Origin: Sialis fuliginosa
Taxonomy: Eukaryota > Arthropoda > Insecta > Megaloptera > Sialidae
Direction of reading: 5' to 3'
Assembly: GCA_961205875.1 (NCBI GenBank)
Contig: OY540809.1
Span: 15,450,267-15,514,266 of the forward strand
Length of the DNA: 64,000 bases
Position 1 is the stretch's first letter. Every line of letters begins with the position of its first letter. A program made the translations under genes and the position numbers. Shown here piece after piece: positions 48,807 through 59,686 of this stretch. A model generated the notes under the pieces. That model was not told the DNA's origin. It ran no database searches and saw only the letters and a list, made by a program, of their open reading frames with translations.

Positions 48807-49441
48807 AAAAATATTCCCCATTTTTAAAGTCAAAACTATTACATAGATGTGATCCCATTTACAAAAACGAAATGATATAAATAGGACACACATCCATTGC
48901 TCATATTGTCCACCGGGAGAAACAAAAGTGCAACCTGCGACAACAACTATATCTAGCGGTTCCCAAACACACACACACACACACCCTTCTTCTTCTTCTT
49001 CCAGATCATTTCGGTCTTCTCATCTCATCCCGCAGGCAGTGTTCCTACAGAAATGGCTCTCCGGAGTACCATTCCCAACCATCTAATAGCTTACCAAATA
49101 GCCTCTGAAACACCTTTTTAATGAACTATTGTAGCAGGAAATGAATATGGGGTTCACACGCTCCAGACACACGGTCGACACGTAGAAAGAGAGGTCAATA
49201 CAATACTGTTTTAGAGCTGTATGTGTCTGTCTTTGTCCGTGAGAGGTAGTGGGAGACACGGGATACTGTCTTGAAGGAAATTCTCAGTTGCTTACGAAAG
49301 AAAGAAGTGTGTATTTGCAACTATTCATTTCGGTACGATTATCCTTTTCCTGCATTAAGGGTGATAGAGGTATTACAGTTGGTTAACTAATATATTATGA
49401 ATTATATCTTCAGATATGATTGCTTATTTCTTTATATTTAA
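48807..49441. other. gene-free intron stretch with CA repeat and balanced sequence
   Basis: (CA)n at 48965-48983 is followed by a CTT run and balanced, single-copy-looking sequence to about 49300 (GGCTCTCCGGAGTACCATTC, CGCTCCAGACACACGGTCG). No gene. Confidence 0.5.
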
Positions 49442-49613
49442 CTAGCTATTTTTTATCCAACCAATTTTACGGGATAGAAAGTCGCCTATGTCCTTCCTCA
49501 GGATACAAGCTATCTCCCTGCTAAATTTCATCAATCGGTTCAGCGGTTTAACCGTGAAAAGTTAAAAAAACAAACAGATAAAGTTACTTTCGCATTTATA
49601 ATATTAGAATGGA
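49442..49613 (-). mobile_element. Helitron-like repeat (Lep1/MINE type), hairpin deleted
   Basis: Begins CTAGCTATTTTTTATCCAAC and passes TCCTTCCTCAGGATACAAGC and GGTTCAGCGGTTTAACCGTG, to TATAATATTAGAATGGA. The GCGACTTCGTCCGCG hairpin is missing. Confidence 0.8.
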
Positions 49614-49738
49614 TTGTTAGAACTTACTAAGAATTTACATTACACTTTTTTTAGTTTCCCGAAGCAAAAATACATGTTTTTTCTTATGTTTGGGTAAAGA
49701 ATAATTGAACCGTTAATTTTGATAGATATTTTTTTTTT

Positions 49739-49772
49739 AATCAATCATAATCTACAGACACTTAACTGTAAA
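49739..49772 (+). mobile_element. GGTACTGG-family MITE, left fragment interrupted by the 3.3-kb palindrome
   Basis: ATCAATCATAATCTACAGAC and ACTTAACTGTAAA correspond to the middle of the family (compare 47515-47545). The MITE resumes exactly at 53101. Confidence 0.8.
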
Positions 49773-52700
49773 TAGTCCGGACGTTAAGAACTTTTCATCT
49801 GCACTTTTTGATAGAAGCATGAAAATTGGTATAGTTGTACATTAAACCTTCCTCTACAAAACTAGAAATGGCGACATTTCAAAAACCCGTGTAGTCCCCC
49901 TTTTAGGGGCAAAAATATCTCCGCGGATTTAGTTTTTCTTATTTATCTCGCAAATGGTTATCCGGACGACACAAATAGAAGACACCTAAAATAATGTTTA
50001 TTAGATTCTAAACAAAAGTTGTTATTATAAATTTTACGATAAGAGTCACCGTTGCCGTATAAATGGGGGTTAAAATTATGTGAAAATTTGCGCGCGCGGT
50101 GAAACTTGCGTTCATGCTCAAATATCTCGTAAACGGGTTTTCTCACGAGAAAAATTAATAGAACAAATATTAAAGAGCAGACAATTCTCTATCAGAGGTA
50201 TGAATCTGTTATCCTGTAAAATTATTTTTTAATTAATTTTGGTCACCACAAGTAGAATGACATATATGACAATTTAAGAAAAGTAACGGTTCTCGTCCAA
50301 TTTTGTTTTCGTTATGTATAATTAAGCACTTGTAAAGTTAAGTTAAGGTTCTTTTATAATAATTTATGAATATATAGAGAAAGAAAGAGAAAAAAATTGT
50401 GTTTAATTGACCTGCATTTATCAATAAATCAAAAAATAACTATACGAACAAAAAAAAAAATTTTTAATTATAAAGTAAACCCTGTATAATATATTATATG
50501 TACTTATGTTATAAATATAACAAAACATTAAAATTATAAATATTTATAGGCTACAAACATGTTTTTTATTCTCTTTAGTTGGAAAAACTTCTATTAACAC
50601 TAGTGCAGAATCTCTTGATAGCTCCTATTTGTTATACAAACCTTCAAACGCCCAAAACTTTAGGATGAATATATTTGTCATAAAGTTTAGAATAATAAAC
50701 AATTAATTATTTTTTACTTAATATTGTACATTTAGAGTAATTTGAAGTTGAAATTGATGACTATAAGACGATAACAGTAAGAATTGTATCGGATATATTC
50801 TTTTTTGTTTCAAATCTCGTGAACGGTCAATTAGATGTAAAAAATGTACTGAAACTAAATTGTCGGCAATGAAATTTTGAATAATATTTCGTTATGTTTT
50901 ACATGTCAAATATTAAAGTTTCCAAGTAAATAAAGGTCAAAGTTACAAATTAATTGATATATTACATGAACGGTGAAAAGCAGGGTATATTTGTCACACA
51001 ATATTTTATGACCAGTTTTTTATAATTCAAAAAATTATAGAAAATATAATAGAGTGGACTTATATCTACCATACATAAATTTTACTTTTACAAAAAATAT
51101 GATAGTTTTATTGTTAAACATGATTTCTCAGCATTGTTATTTTGTATGATATTTTTAGTATGTATGGTAATTATTATTTTTTTATTCCGTCCGATCTTTA
51201 TGATTTCAACACTGCAATTCATGATGGAAATATAAAATTTTATACAGTTGTACATCAAACCCACCTCTACAAACCTAGATATGACTATCCTCAAATCTTG
51301 TGCGGTCCTCCATTCAGAGGTTAAAATAGTATCTCCACAAGTTTTTTTATTTAAATTTTGTAAATAATACTATAAATAAAATATAAAAATCGTATAACAC
51401 AATTCAAATATTGCATTTTAATAGATGAGTAAAATGCACATATGAATATTTAAATGTATGTATATATTTATCGTATCATTTTCAAAAATTAAAATTAAAA
51501 AATTTAAATAAAGAAAACTTGTGAAGATATTATGTTAACCTCTGAATGTGGGACCGCACAAGATTTGAGGATAGTCATATCTAGGTTTTTAGAGGTGGGT
51601 TTGATGTACAACTGTATAAAATTTTATATTTCCATCATGAATTGCAGTGTTGAAATCATAAAGATCGGACGGAATAAAAAAATAATAATTACCATACATA
51701 CTAAAAATATCATACAAAATAACAATGCTGAGAAATCATGTTTAACAATAAAACTATCATATTTTTTGTAAAAGTAAAATTTATGTATGGTAGATATAAG
51801 TCCACTCTATTATATTTTCTATAATTTTTTGAATTATAAAAAACTGGTCATAAAATATTGTGTGACAAATATACCCTGCTTTTCACCGTTCATGTAATAT
51901 ATCAATTAATTTGTAACTTTGACCTTTATTTACTTGGAAACTTTAATATTTGACATGTGAAACATAACGAAATATTATTCAAAATTTCATTGCCGACAAT
52001 TTAGTTTCAGTACATTTTTTACATCTAATTGACCGTTCACGAGATTTGAAACAAAAAAGAATATATTCGACACAATTCTTACTGTTATCGTCTTATAGTC
52101 ATCAATTTCAACTTCAAATTACTCTAAATGTACAATATTAAGTAAAAAATAATTAATTGTTTATTATTCTAAACTTTATGACAAATATATTCATCCTAAA
52201 GTTTTGGGCGTTTGAAGGTTTGTATAACAAATAGGAGCTATCAAGAGATTCTGCACTAGTGTTAATAGAAGTTTTTCCAACTAAAGAAAATAAAAAACAT
52301 GTTTGTAGCCTATAAATATTTATAATTTTAATGTTTTGTTATATTTATAACATAAGTTTAATATAATATATTATACAGGGTGTACTTTATAATTAAAAAA
52401 AATTTTTTTTGTTCGTATAGTTATTTTTTTATTTATTGATAAATGCAGGTCTATTTAACACAATTTTTTTCTCTTTCTTTCTCTATATATTCATAAATTA
52501 TTATAAAAGAACCTTAACTTAACTTTACAAGTGCTTAATTATACATAACGAAAACAAAATTGGACGAGAACCGTTACTTTTCTTAAATTGTCATATATGT
52601 CATTCTACTTGTGGTGACCAAAATTAATTAAAAAATAATTTTACAGGATAACAGATTCATACCTCTGATAGAGAATTGTCTGCTCTTTAATATTTGTTCT

Positions 52701-53097
52701 ATTAATTTTTCTCGTGAGAAAACCCGTTTACGAGATATTTGAGCATGAACGCAAGTTTCACCGCGCGCGCAAATTTTCACATAATTTTAACCCCCATTTA
52801 TACGGCAACGGTGACTCTTATCGTAAAATTTATAATAACAACTTTTGTTTAGAATCTAATAAACATTATTTTAGGTGTCTTCTATTTGTGTCGTCCGGAT
52901 AACCATTTGCGAGATAAATAAGAAAAACTAAATCCGCGGAGATATTTTTGCCCCTAAAAGGGGGACTACACGGGTTTTTGAAATGTCGCCATTTCTAGTT
53001 TTGTAGAGGAAGGTTTAATGTACAACTATACCAATTTTCATTCTTCTATCAAAAAGTGCAGAGATTAGTCGAAATATCGCTCTTAACGTCCGGACTA
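49773..53097. mobile_element. 3.3-kb near-perfect palindromic (foldback) element
   Basis: Left arm 49773-51359, right arm 51500-53097, about 1.59 kb each, round a loop of about 140 bp. The ends are TAGTCCGGACGTTAAGA and its inverse. Corresponding stretches differ at only a few places: the same 62-codon frame occurs in both arms without a change. The host sequence is a GGTACTGG-family MITE that continues on the other side, with AAA on both sides (49770-49772 and 53098-53100), a 3-bp target duplication. No transposase or other known domain is encoded. The superfamily is unassigned. A 3-bp site would suit PIF/Harbinger, Zator or CACTA-like elements, but the end sequence fits none that I know. 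Confidence 0.9.
49786..49935 (+). repeat. outer subterminal module of the palindrome
   Basis: GGTATAGTTGTACATTAAAC, CTTCCTCTACAAAACTAGAA, GTGTAGTCCCCCTTTTAGGG and ATATCTCCGCGG are repeated, diverged but in the same order and orientation, at 51180-51340 (ATACAGTTGTACATCAAACC, CACCTCTACAAACCTAGATA, GCGGTCCTCCATTCAGAGG, GTATCTCCACAA). Mirror copies lie in the right arm. Confidence 0.75.
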
Positions 53098-53100
53098 AAA

Positions 53101-53419
53101 ACAGCTTAATTTAATGAAAATCGGCCATTGGGTGTCAAAATGGTGGGCATTTAAACTAATTATTAGAAAAATCTACTTATTAATTATAATATTATCATAG
53201 CATCTTCTTTACATTGTTTCAATTTTTACGATTATTTATTTTATAACTTTTGCGTCATAGTTACAATTTAAAAAACGAACTTTGGTAATTAAATTAGTTT
53301 TAATAAAGAGGTACTTGTTTTATTAGTAACATGAGTTCATTAGAATTACAAAAAAGAAGCCTATCAATCCCAAAAAACTGTATACCATGCTCTTAAAGCG
53401 GCTAAGATTGGTGCCAGTA
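53101..53419 (+). mobile_element. GGTACTGG-family MITE, right fragment
   Basis: Resumes at ACAGCTTAATTTAATGAAAA and runs through GTGTCAAAATGGTGGGCATT and TAACATGAGTTCATTAGAAT to the end, reverse-complemented TACTGGCACCAATCTTAGCC. With 49739-49772 it makes one MITE split by the palindrome. Confidence 0.85.
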
Positions 53420-53424
53420 ACTTT

Positions 53425-54100
53425 CTTTCGTTTAAATTTCTACTAGAATAATATCCGAAATCATAGAACATAAAAATCCATGTACACACAAAAAATACAA
53501 AATCTGAAAATTTCTATGTATATAGATCTATAGATGATTTACATATGACTATACACTCACACCTTTGCAAAGGTATGTATGTTTTCTTTTCACGATTTGT
53601 TTTCACCATTACTCTTAGAGAAAACCAGCGCCGACCTGCAAATATCTCCCCACAGTGTTCTTTGCTTAAATTTACGATCAGCCCATATTGCTTTTACGAC
53701 CCTTTTCTCTTCAACGCCGCGTAAAAATCCGCGACCGGATCAACAGTAACGTGTCTATGTATATATGTGTGTAGTAATCAATGTGTTAAAATCGATGACG
53801 GTGGCAGCATACGTGTCTTTTCTTTTACACTCAAGAATAAATCTTCAGATTTAAGTAAATAGATTTTTTTATCTCAATACAGGTTATTTTAACACCATAC
53901 ATAAATAGGATTTTTTGAATTCTAGTGTAGTTTAATTTAGGTAAAATTTTAACAAAAGTAACCCCTTATTTTTTTAAGAAAAATAAAAAAAAACACAATT
54001 CCGCTAGTGCTATGTTCAGTGCTGCTTCGAAAAATTATTTTTTGGAGTACAAGTTATAAAAAAGAGCTTCATTCTAATGTACTAATGGAGTTCTTTCCTT
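53425..54100. other. gene-free intron stretch
   Basis: Mostly AT-rich. 53620-53770 is more balanced (CCAGCGCCGACCTGC, CAACGCCGCGTAAAAATCCG) and not repeated here. No gene. Confidence 0.5.
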
Positions 54101-54101
54101 A

Positions 54102-54301
54102 TCCATACTAATATTATAAGCACGAAAGTGTGTCTGTCTGTCTCTTTGTTACCTATTTACGGCTAAACGGCTAAGCCGATCTTGATAAAATTTGGCAAGG
54201 AGATGGCTTGCATCCTAAGAAGGACATAGGCTATTTTTTTTAAATGGGTGTGTGACATTTGTACGCATTATAAGTTATACTTTTTTGGCGTAGCCATCTA
54301 G
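54102..54301 (+). mobile_element. Helitron-like repeat, variant subfamily
   Basis: Starts TCCATACTAATATTATAAGC and passes ACGGCTAAACGGCTAAGCCG and AAGGACATAGGCTATTTTTT. The variant 3' part is TGGGTGTGTGACATTTGTAC, TATACTTTTTTGGCGTAG and CCATCTAG. It still ends in CTAG but lacks the usual hairpin. Confidence 0.8.
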
Positions 54302-54769
54302 CGTGTAAATGCGAAACTAAACAGAAATTTGAATTACCACGAACGTATTTTGAATAAAAATAGCGTGGCTAACTTGTGCTTCAAAAATTATATCATTCTT
54401 TTCATTTAGGACAATTTTTAAAATATTTTTTCAATAAAGGTAGAGCTAAGTTATTGGACATGTTTATTTGATATCTGCAGTATTATAGAATATAGACAAT
54501 GAGTCAAAAGTCAAACTTTTAAATTGTTTTATTTTTCCATCGAAAAACGAAATTATTATTTTATATCTTCATTAATTCTAACTCAATTCTCCCGGAACAA
54601 ATGCTTGTGTGTGTATTTAAAACTGTTCCACTAATAATAAAACAAATCCATTATCCTAACTTTGTAAGGAAGAAGAGCTCCACTCTTGTAATTGTGATAA
54701 ATAGGGAAAAAGGAAACTCCGTACATTGTTATTACATTACACAAAAATCAATAACAATTAACTCACTAT

Positions 54770-55160
54770 CGTGGCGGCATCCGACAAAGACGACCGTATA
54801 AAACAACCCTATGAAATACAATCACTTCTCTCTTTTTTGAAACCTGTATCAAACCCTGCACGAACACACGCACTAAAAAGAGAGAGACATACAATTCAAC
54901 ACGCACCTCCCATATATCCGTTTCGTTTTATTATCTTGCCTACTTTTTATCGGCTGTCTCTATTTTGCGAATCCCGCTCGACCACCCTATACTACCATTT
55001 TCAGTATGGGGCCGTAATCTCATTTAGGCCACCCCTGGGATGCAGGGATGTACGCGCGTATATCCAATTAAGGCGAAAGTTGTACGATAATTACAACATA
55101 TTAATCAGTTCGTTTTCCGCCAGTTGCGTGTCGGTTTGTCCGTGTGTCCGTATGTGTGTG
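54770..55160. promoter_or_regulatory. long balanced islet, candidate regulatory element
   Basis: About 390 bp of mixed composition (ATCGTGGCGGCATCCGACAA, GGCTGTCTCTATTTTGCG, CCACCCCTGGGATGCAGGGA) ending in a TGTG run. A 132-codon plus-strand frame spans it, the second longest host-like frame in the window. It has no recognisable domain, no good splice borders and ends in TG-repeat codons, so I leave it uncalled. Confidence 0.3.
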
Positions 55161-55452
55161 TGTATGTAATTTTTTAATGGCGATGATGGTTTTATTACTC
55201 TATTTACTATATGTATGTGTGTCGGTTGTATATCAATTGAAATATAATTTTTGTAATTAAAAATGTCACATTTATTATTTCATCGAATATTTTTCCTAAT
55301 AACTGTTATATTTTATAGTTTTTTTTAATCGCATATCCAAGCGAAATCTTTAAATATACTCTACTTATGTTGTCCCCCCTCCATCCTTAAATTCCGTGTG
55401 ATAATTATACAAAACTATTTAGCTGAATTTGTAAAGAAAATTTCAAGAAATT

Positions 55453-55735
55453 TCGACTTAAAAAAAAAAGTAAAAATACTGCAAAGTATACAATAAAAAA
55501 AATAACGTTTTTTGAAATCGGTTTTATTTTTTCTTAAAAAGTTTTTTTATTTTTCCCTTTTAAGTACCGTATCTTTGAAAAGCCTATGGTCAGATCCTGA
55601 TAAAATTTACATGGGACCATCTTGGGAGTATACTTTTTCAAACAATCAAAAAATTATACCAGAACATACATAAAAAATAACCATAGCCGAATTGAGAACC
55701 TCCTTCTTTTCTGAAGTCGGTTAAAAAATTGTATT
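55453..55735 (+). repeat. interspersed repeat of the GAAGTCGGTT family
   Basis: TTTGAAATCGGTTTTATTTT, CGTATCTTTGAAAAGCCTAT, TTTACATGGGACCATCTTGG and the end TCCTTCTTTTCTGAAGTCGG. An inverted CGACTTAAAA word marks its left edge. Confidence 0.7.
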
Positions 55736-55739
55736 CTAA

Positions 55740-58175
55740 TTTTAAAAGTTATTTCAACATTATGAGATCACATATATGTACCTATACAATAATATACTTA
55801 CATATCTAAAAAGAAAATATCATGTTAATTCACAGTTAAGTAAGTTACAAAAACATACCAATAAATTGTCGCCATTTTGAAACCCCGACACGTTATAAAA
55901 GTTAACGAGCAAATTTTCGAATGTTAATCAGTCAATTAATCCGACCACCTATTTAACTCCAACACCTTCAGACTGCATTATAATATAATAATCATCATAT
56001 CAGCAACACAAATATTTGCAATTTGCACAATTTGCATGTATTTGTCTGATTAGAGAGCTTAAAAAACAAAAAAAAATACACAATGGAAAACAAAACCGTA
56101 CATGAAAAGTACAAATTTATCTCGGCTTGCATAATTAGAGTTGAAACAAATTTCCCAACCACATGTTATTGTTTTCCATACAGAGAAAAAAGAATAGTAA
56201 ACACAAAGGCGCAAAGTAGTAGAGCGTGTAAGGCTGCAGAAATGGGGGGGTCTCCCTAAGCAGGGCCGGATCTAGAAACAAATTTAAAGATTATAATTTT
56301 TTTTTTTAGAAAAATATTAATTTAAAATGATATATAGGGGAAATGGGAGGGAGTAGATTATTTTAGACTTATAAAAATGTTTATAAGATTTTTTACATTC
56401 CAAACAAAAAATATCGCAATCTCAAGAAAATTGTACAATACCGTGTCTGCACGCACCGGGAATAGAATCCTACGGGAGTGGGTGCGTCTGTCTAGGGTGG
56501 GGGTGGTTGGGTGGGTTGTGCAGTGCGTGGGAACACGATGACAATTTATCACGTGGGCCGTGACATCGTCTTAACCCATCGCAGTGTCACCTTTTCTTAC
56601 ACATTCTTTCTTTTCTGCACGCCTTTGTTGTTCTCGCGTTCGATAAAATTTCTCGAATAATTTTATTCATGGAAATTGAATTCGCTAGTATTTCTTGAAT
56701 TATATTATACATGACCGATTTTTGCCAAAGACACTTTAATGAATATTTCTTGCCATAAAGAAGCAAATATCTTACGTTTAATTTAATTTTATCATATTTC
56801 AATCCTTTATTATATTTACTCTTGAATGAAAACTCCATAGACGAAAAAATTTTATGTTTTTTTTCTACAATATTTTTTGTTTTTTAATGTATATCACGTA
56901 TTTTCTACCACCAAAAAAAAACTTTTTGCCATGTTTATACCTTTGTATAATATAGTTTAAAAACACGGGTAGAAATATTAACAGTATTTTCTTAATATAA
57001 GAATATACTCTTAATCCAACTATATCACATTTTCATCAAACAATATTGCTTTAAAGAGAAACAATAATATAAATAGATTAAGAGTATATTCTTATATTAA
57101 GCAAATATTGTTTTCGTTACATATAAAACAAGGAATTCTTGGCCCAAGTCATTTTTTACATTATTCCATACATATTTTTTAAATATCTGATTTGAACAAT
57201 TTTAAGGCATGCTAAGGTAAAACCAAATATATAAATAATTAAAGTTTGCTGGAAGAAAAGAAATTTGATAAAAACAAGAATTGAATATTTTTTTTCGGAT
57301 TTTCATTTTTTTCGATATACGTATGGGTTAGAAACAAAAAATCACGAAATATTCTCCTCAATATATTAATTTTGAAATTATAAAACTAACTAATTTTGAT
57401 AAGTGCACGGTTAAAGTGAAACTTCTTTTGTTTTTAGTAACCATACGAATTAAATAAATAAAGCTAAACGTATAAAATTAATAATCAAACATATTATTTT
57501 AACACAAAAACCACATACAAAACAAATAGCTTCTTGACACCGACATAAACTGACTTGTACGCATTCATATATCTTTCTCTTATACATTTACTCATCTCTT
57601 TCTCTCACGCATAACCAACGTAAAGTGACTTGTACGCACGCGCTATTCATCCATATTTCTCTTATACATCTACTCACGCATATACGGTTAATTATACACA
57701 CTATCCTTAGTGTTTCATCTTTAAAATCTGTCGAAGTTAAAGAAGTTTCACTTCAACAAGTATTCTTCCTATCTAGTAAAAGCAGCTCTACAGTTTATTA
57801 CATTAGTCTGATTGGCATCCGGACGGGTAATTTGTTTTCACAGCATGCTTGATCAGCCGTTCACCTCAGCAGAGCGAGTCAAAACAAAACAAGCCGATGT
57901 GTTAAAATTAGCATAACGTCGCGAATATATAGCGCTCTGAATTTTTGTACACACTAATACCACCATAGCGCAACTAAATATATGTGTCACCAACATGTTG
58001 TAAACATACATACATTAATAATATGTGCATGTGTGAAATAATATATTTATAACATGGGTTTTAGTTTAAGTATATATTATTATTCATGTAATAAAATAAA
58101 TAAATATATCTATGGACCTTGGTAGGCACCGGTTTTTATGATCATCTTTGTCTCACAAGTTCTTGAATCAATTAA
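55740..58175. other. gene-free intron stretch with hairpin and balanced islets
   Basis: Islets at 56220-56260 and 56440-56600 (CGTGTCTGCACGCACCGGG, CCGTGACATCGTCTTAACCC). A perfect 26-bp hairpin stem lies at 56991-57101. Two direct copies of a block with TGACTTGTACGCA and TTTCTCTTATACAT lie at 57545-57595 and 57620-57675. No gene. Confidence 0.5.
56991..57101. repeat. perfect 26-bp inverted repeat (hairpin)
   Basis: The stem opening CTTAATATAAGAATATAC (56991-57016) is exactly reverse-complemented at 57076-57101, with a 59-bp AT-rich loop. A related half-word lies at 33981-34010 and both are followed by ATAAAACAAGGA, so this is likely a small foldback repeat rather than an RNA gene. Confidence 0.8.
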
Positions 58176-58668
58176 GGTACTAGCACTAGTCTTGGATCAT
58201 ATCCTAGTGTTGGACACTTGTTTAATTAAATGTACTAAATTAGAAATATTTGTTGATATTTGATTATTGCCATTAGTCTATCATAATCTATAGACACCTC
58301 ACTCTAAAACAGCTTAATTTGATGATAATCGGCCAATGGGTGTCAAAGTGCTGGACATTTAAACTAATTATCAGTGTAATCTATTTATTAATTATTATAC
58401 GATTCCTTATTTTATAACTTTTGTTTCGTAGTATACTTAATATTTTGTAATCATTAGCAAGTGTTCATCACTGGGTACCCATTACTAGTTTTACTTTATC
58501 CATTATTGGAAAAAAACATAAACAAAATAAAGGACTATAATTAAAAAATACTATACTTGCGGTAATTAAATTGATTTAATAAAGAGGAACTTGTTTTATT
58601 TGTAACATGAGTTCATGAGAATTTCAAAAAATAATCCCTTGCTCTTAAAGTGTCCAAAAATGGTGTGC
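58176..58668 (+). mobile_element. GGTACTGG-family MITE
   Basis: Starts GGTACTAGCACTAGTCTTGG and continues with TGATATTTGATTATTGCCAT, GATGATAATCGGCCAATGGG and TTTGTAACATGAGTTCATGA. The right end is eroded (GTCCAAAAATGGTGTGCG). Confidence 0.85.
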
Positions 58669-58807
58669 GAATTCTATCAACGACAATTGAAATGTTTAAC
58701 TAACTAACTCCACTTGAACTATACTTGTTTGGGTTAATTTTCATTTTACTTCCTTTTGCAATAAATAAAATTAAAAAAAAATTCTTTTGTGAGTTAATTT
58801 TATAGAC

Positions 58808-58885
58808 AATTAGGTGAAAAGTTGAAATTTTCAAACCGTAGGTTTGTATCTTAAACCGTTCTCGAGATATAACCGCTCAAAATTG
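58808..58885 (+). repeat. interspersed repeat fragment, TTTTCAAACCG family
   Basis: GGTGAAAAGTTGAAATTTTC, AAACCGTAGGTTTGTATCTT and CCGTTCTCGAGATATAACCG match the arms of the foldback repeat at 35455. Confidence 0.6.
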
Positions 58886-59214
58886 TATTTTATTTATTTT
58901 TTCAAAATTATTAATTACTAATTTCAAACAGATTTCGTGAGAAATAACCAATAAATTGTAATAGTTCATTCACTATCTAAAAATTTTGGTTCCATACGAC
59001 ATGACATTAACCATGGAAACAATTAAAAACGTAAAAAAAATGAATTAGTATAGAAGGACAAATGCGGTACATTATTTTTTCTATTTCTACCATCCCCCGT
59101 TCTCCCATTCTAGTTATAACTCCAGTTATGCTAACTACAGACAAGCAAAATGCGATACACAACAAACTAAAAGCACTTTGACCAAAAAAAAAATGGTATT
59201 ACATGAAACGTGTG

Positions 59215-59455
59215 CTGTGCTAGAGATGGCAGCACTTGACGGTAACTAATCCCGACTATAAAATATGCAATGCGACGGGCGTAACTGTGACACAGCGGAT
59301 TCATCTCACCTACCAATGCATCGCCGCCGGTGCAAAAAACTTTTATATAGAAGCCGATAAATCAGTGTATTTAATTTACTATGCACGCGGATGCGCTTTA
59401 TATTGTTTTAACATCAATTACGTATTTAATGAGGCCGGTTAAAATATATATTGGA
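59215..59455. promoter_or_regulatory. balanced islet, candidate regulatory element
   Basis: GATGGCAGCACTTGACGG, CTAATCCCGAC (a Bicoid/Otx-type TAATCC core), GCATCGCCGCCGGTGC and GGACGCGGTTAGG stand out from AT-rich flanks and are not repeated in the window. A 68-codon open frame covers it but shows no known domain. Confidence 0.3.
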
Positions 59456-59507
59456 CGCGGTTAGGTTATAAAATATGGTAACTAAATAGAATTTTCTTTT
59501 ATACGGG

Positions 59508-59686
59508 ACTAAACTGTTACCCACGACTTGGTCCGTGTGGAATTTTTTTATTTAATAATTTTTCGAGATGCAAAGTAACCTATGTCCTTCCTCAGGTTGT
59601 AAGGTATCTCTCTGCCAAATTTCATCAAGATCGGTTCGGCAGTTTAGTCGTGAAAAGGTAATAGACAGACAGACAGATTGTATAAT
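59508..59686 (-). mobile_element. Helitron-like repeat (Lep1/MINE type)
   Basis: Plus-strand order AAACTGTTACCCACGACTTG, CGAGATGCAAAGTAACCTAT, AAATTTCATCAAGATCGGTT, CAGACAGACAGATTGTATAA. The TCCATACTAATA end is replaced. Confidence 0.75.

Noticed and set aside
49958-52902. Identical 62-codon frames in both palindrome arms as a possible conserved gene
   Set aside because: Identity follows from the near-perfect palindrome. There is no domain or coding bias, and the surrounding sequence has no further frames.
49773-53097. Polinton (Maverick) remnant, since the ends nearly begin AGT
   Set aside because: Target duplication is 3 bp, not 6, the length is only 3.3 kb and no Polinton-type protein is visible.
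56991-57101. microRNA precursor
   Set aside because: The perfect stem without bulges, AT-rich composition and a related repeat copy at 33981 point to a foldback repeat.
59236-59442. 68-codon frame considered as a small secreted or Cys-containing protein
   Set aside because: No signal peptide or known spacing of cysteines, and initiation context is poor. Kept only as a candidate non-coding islet.
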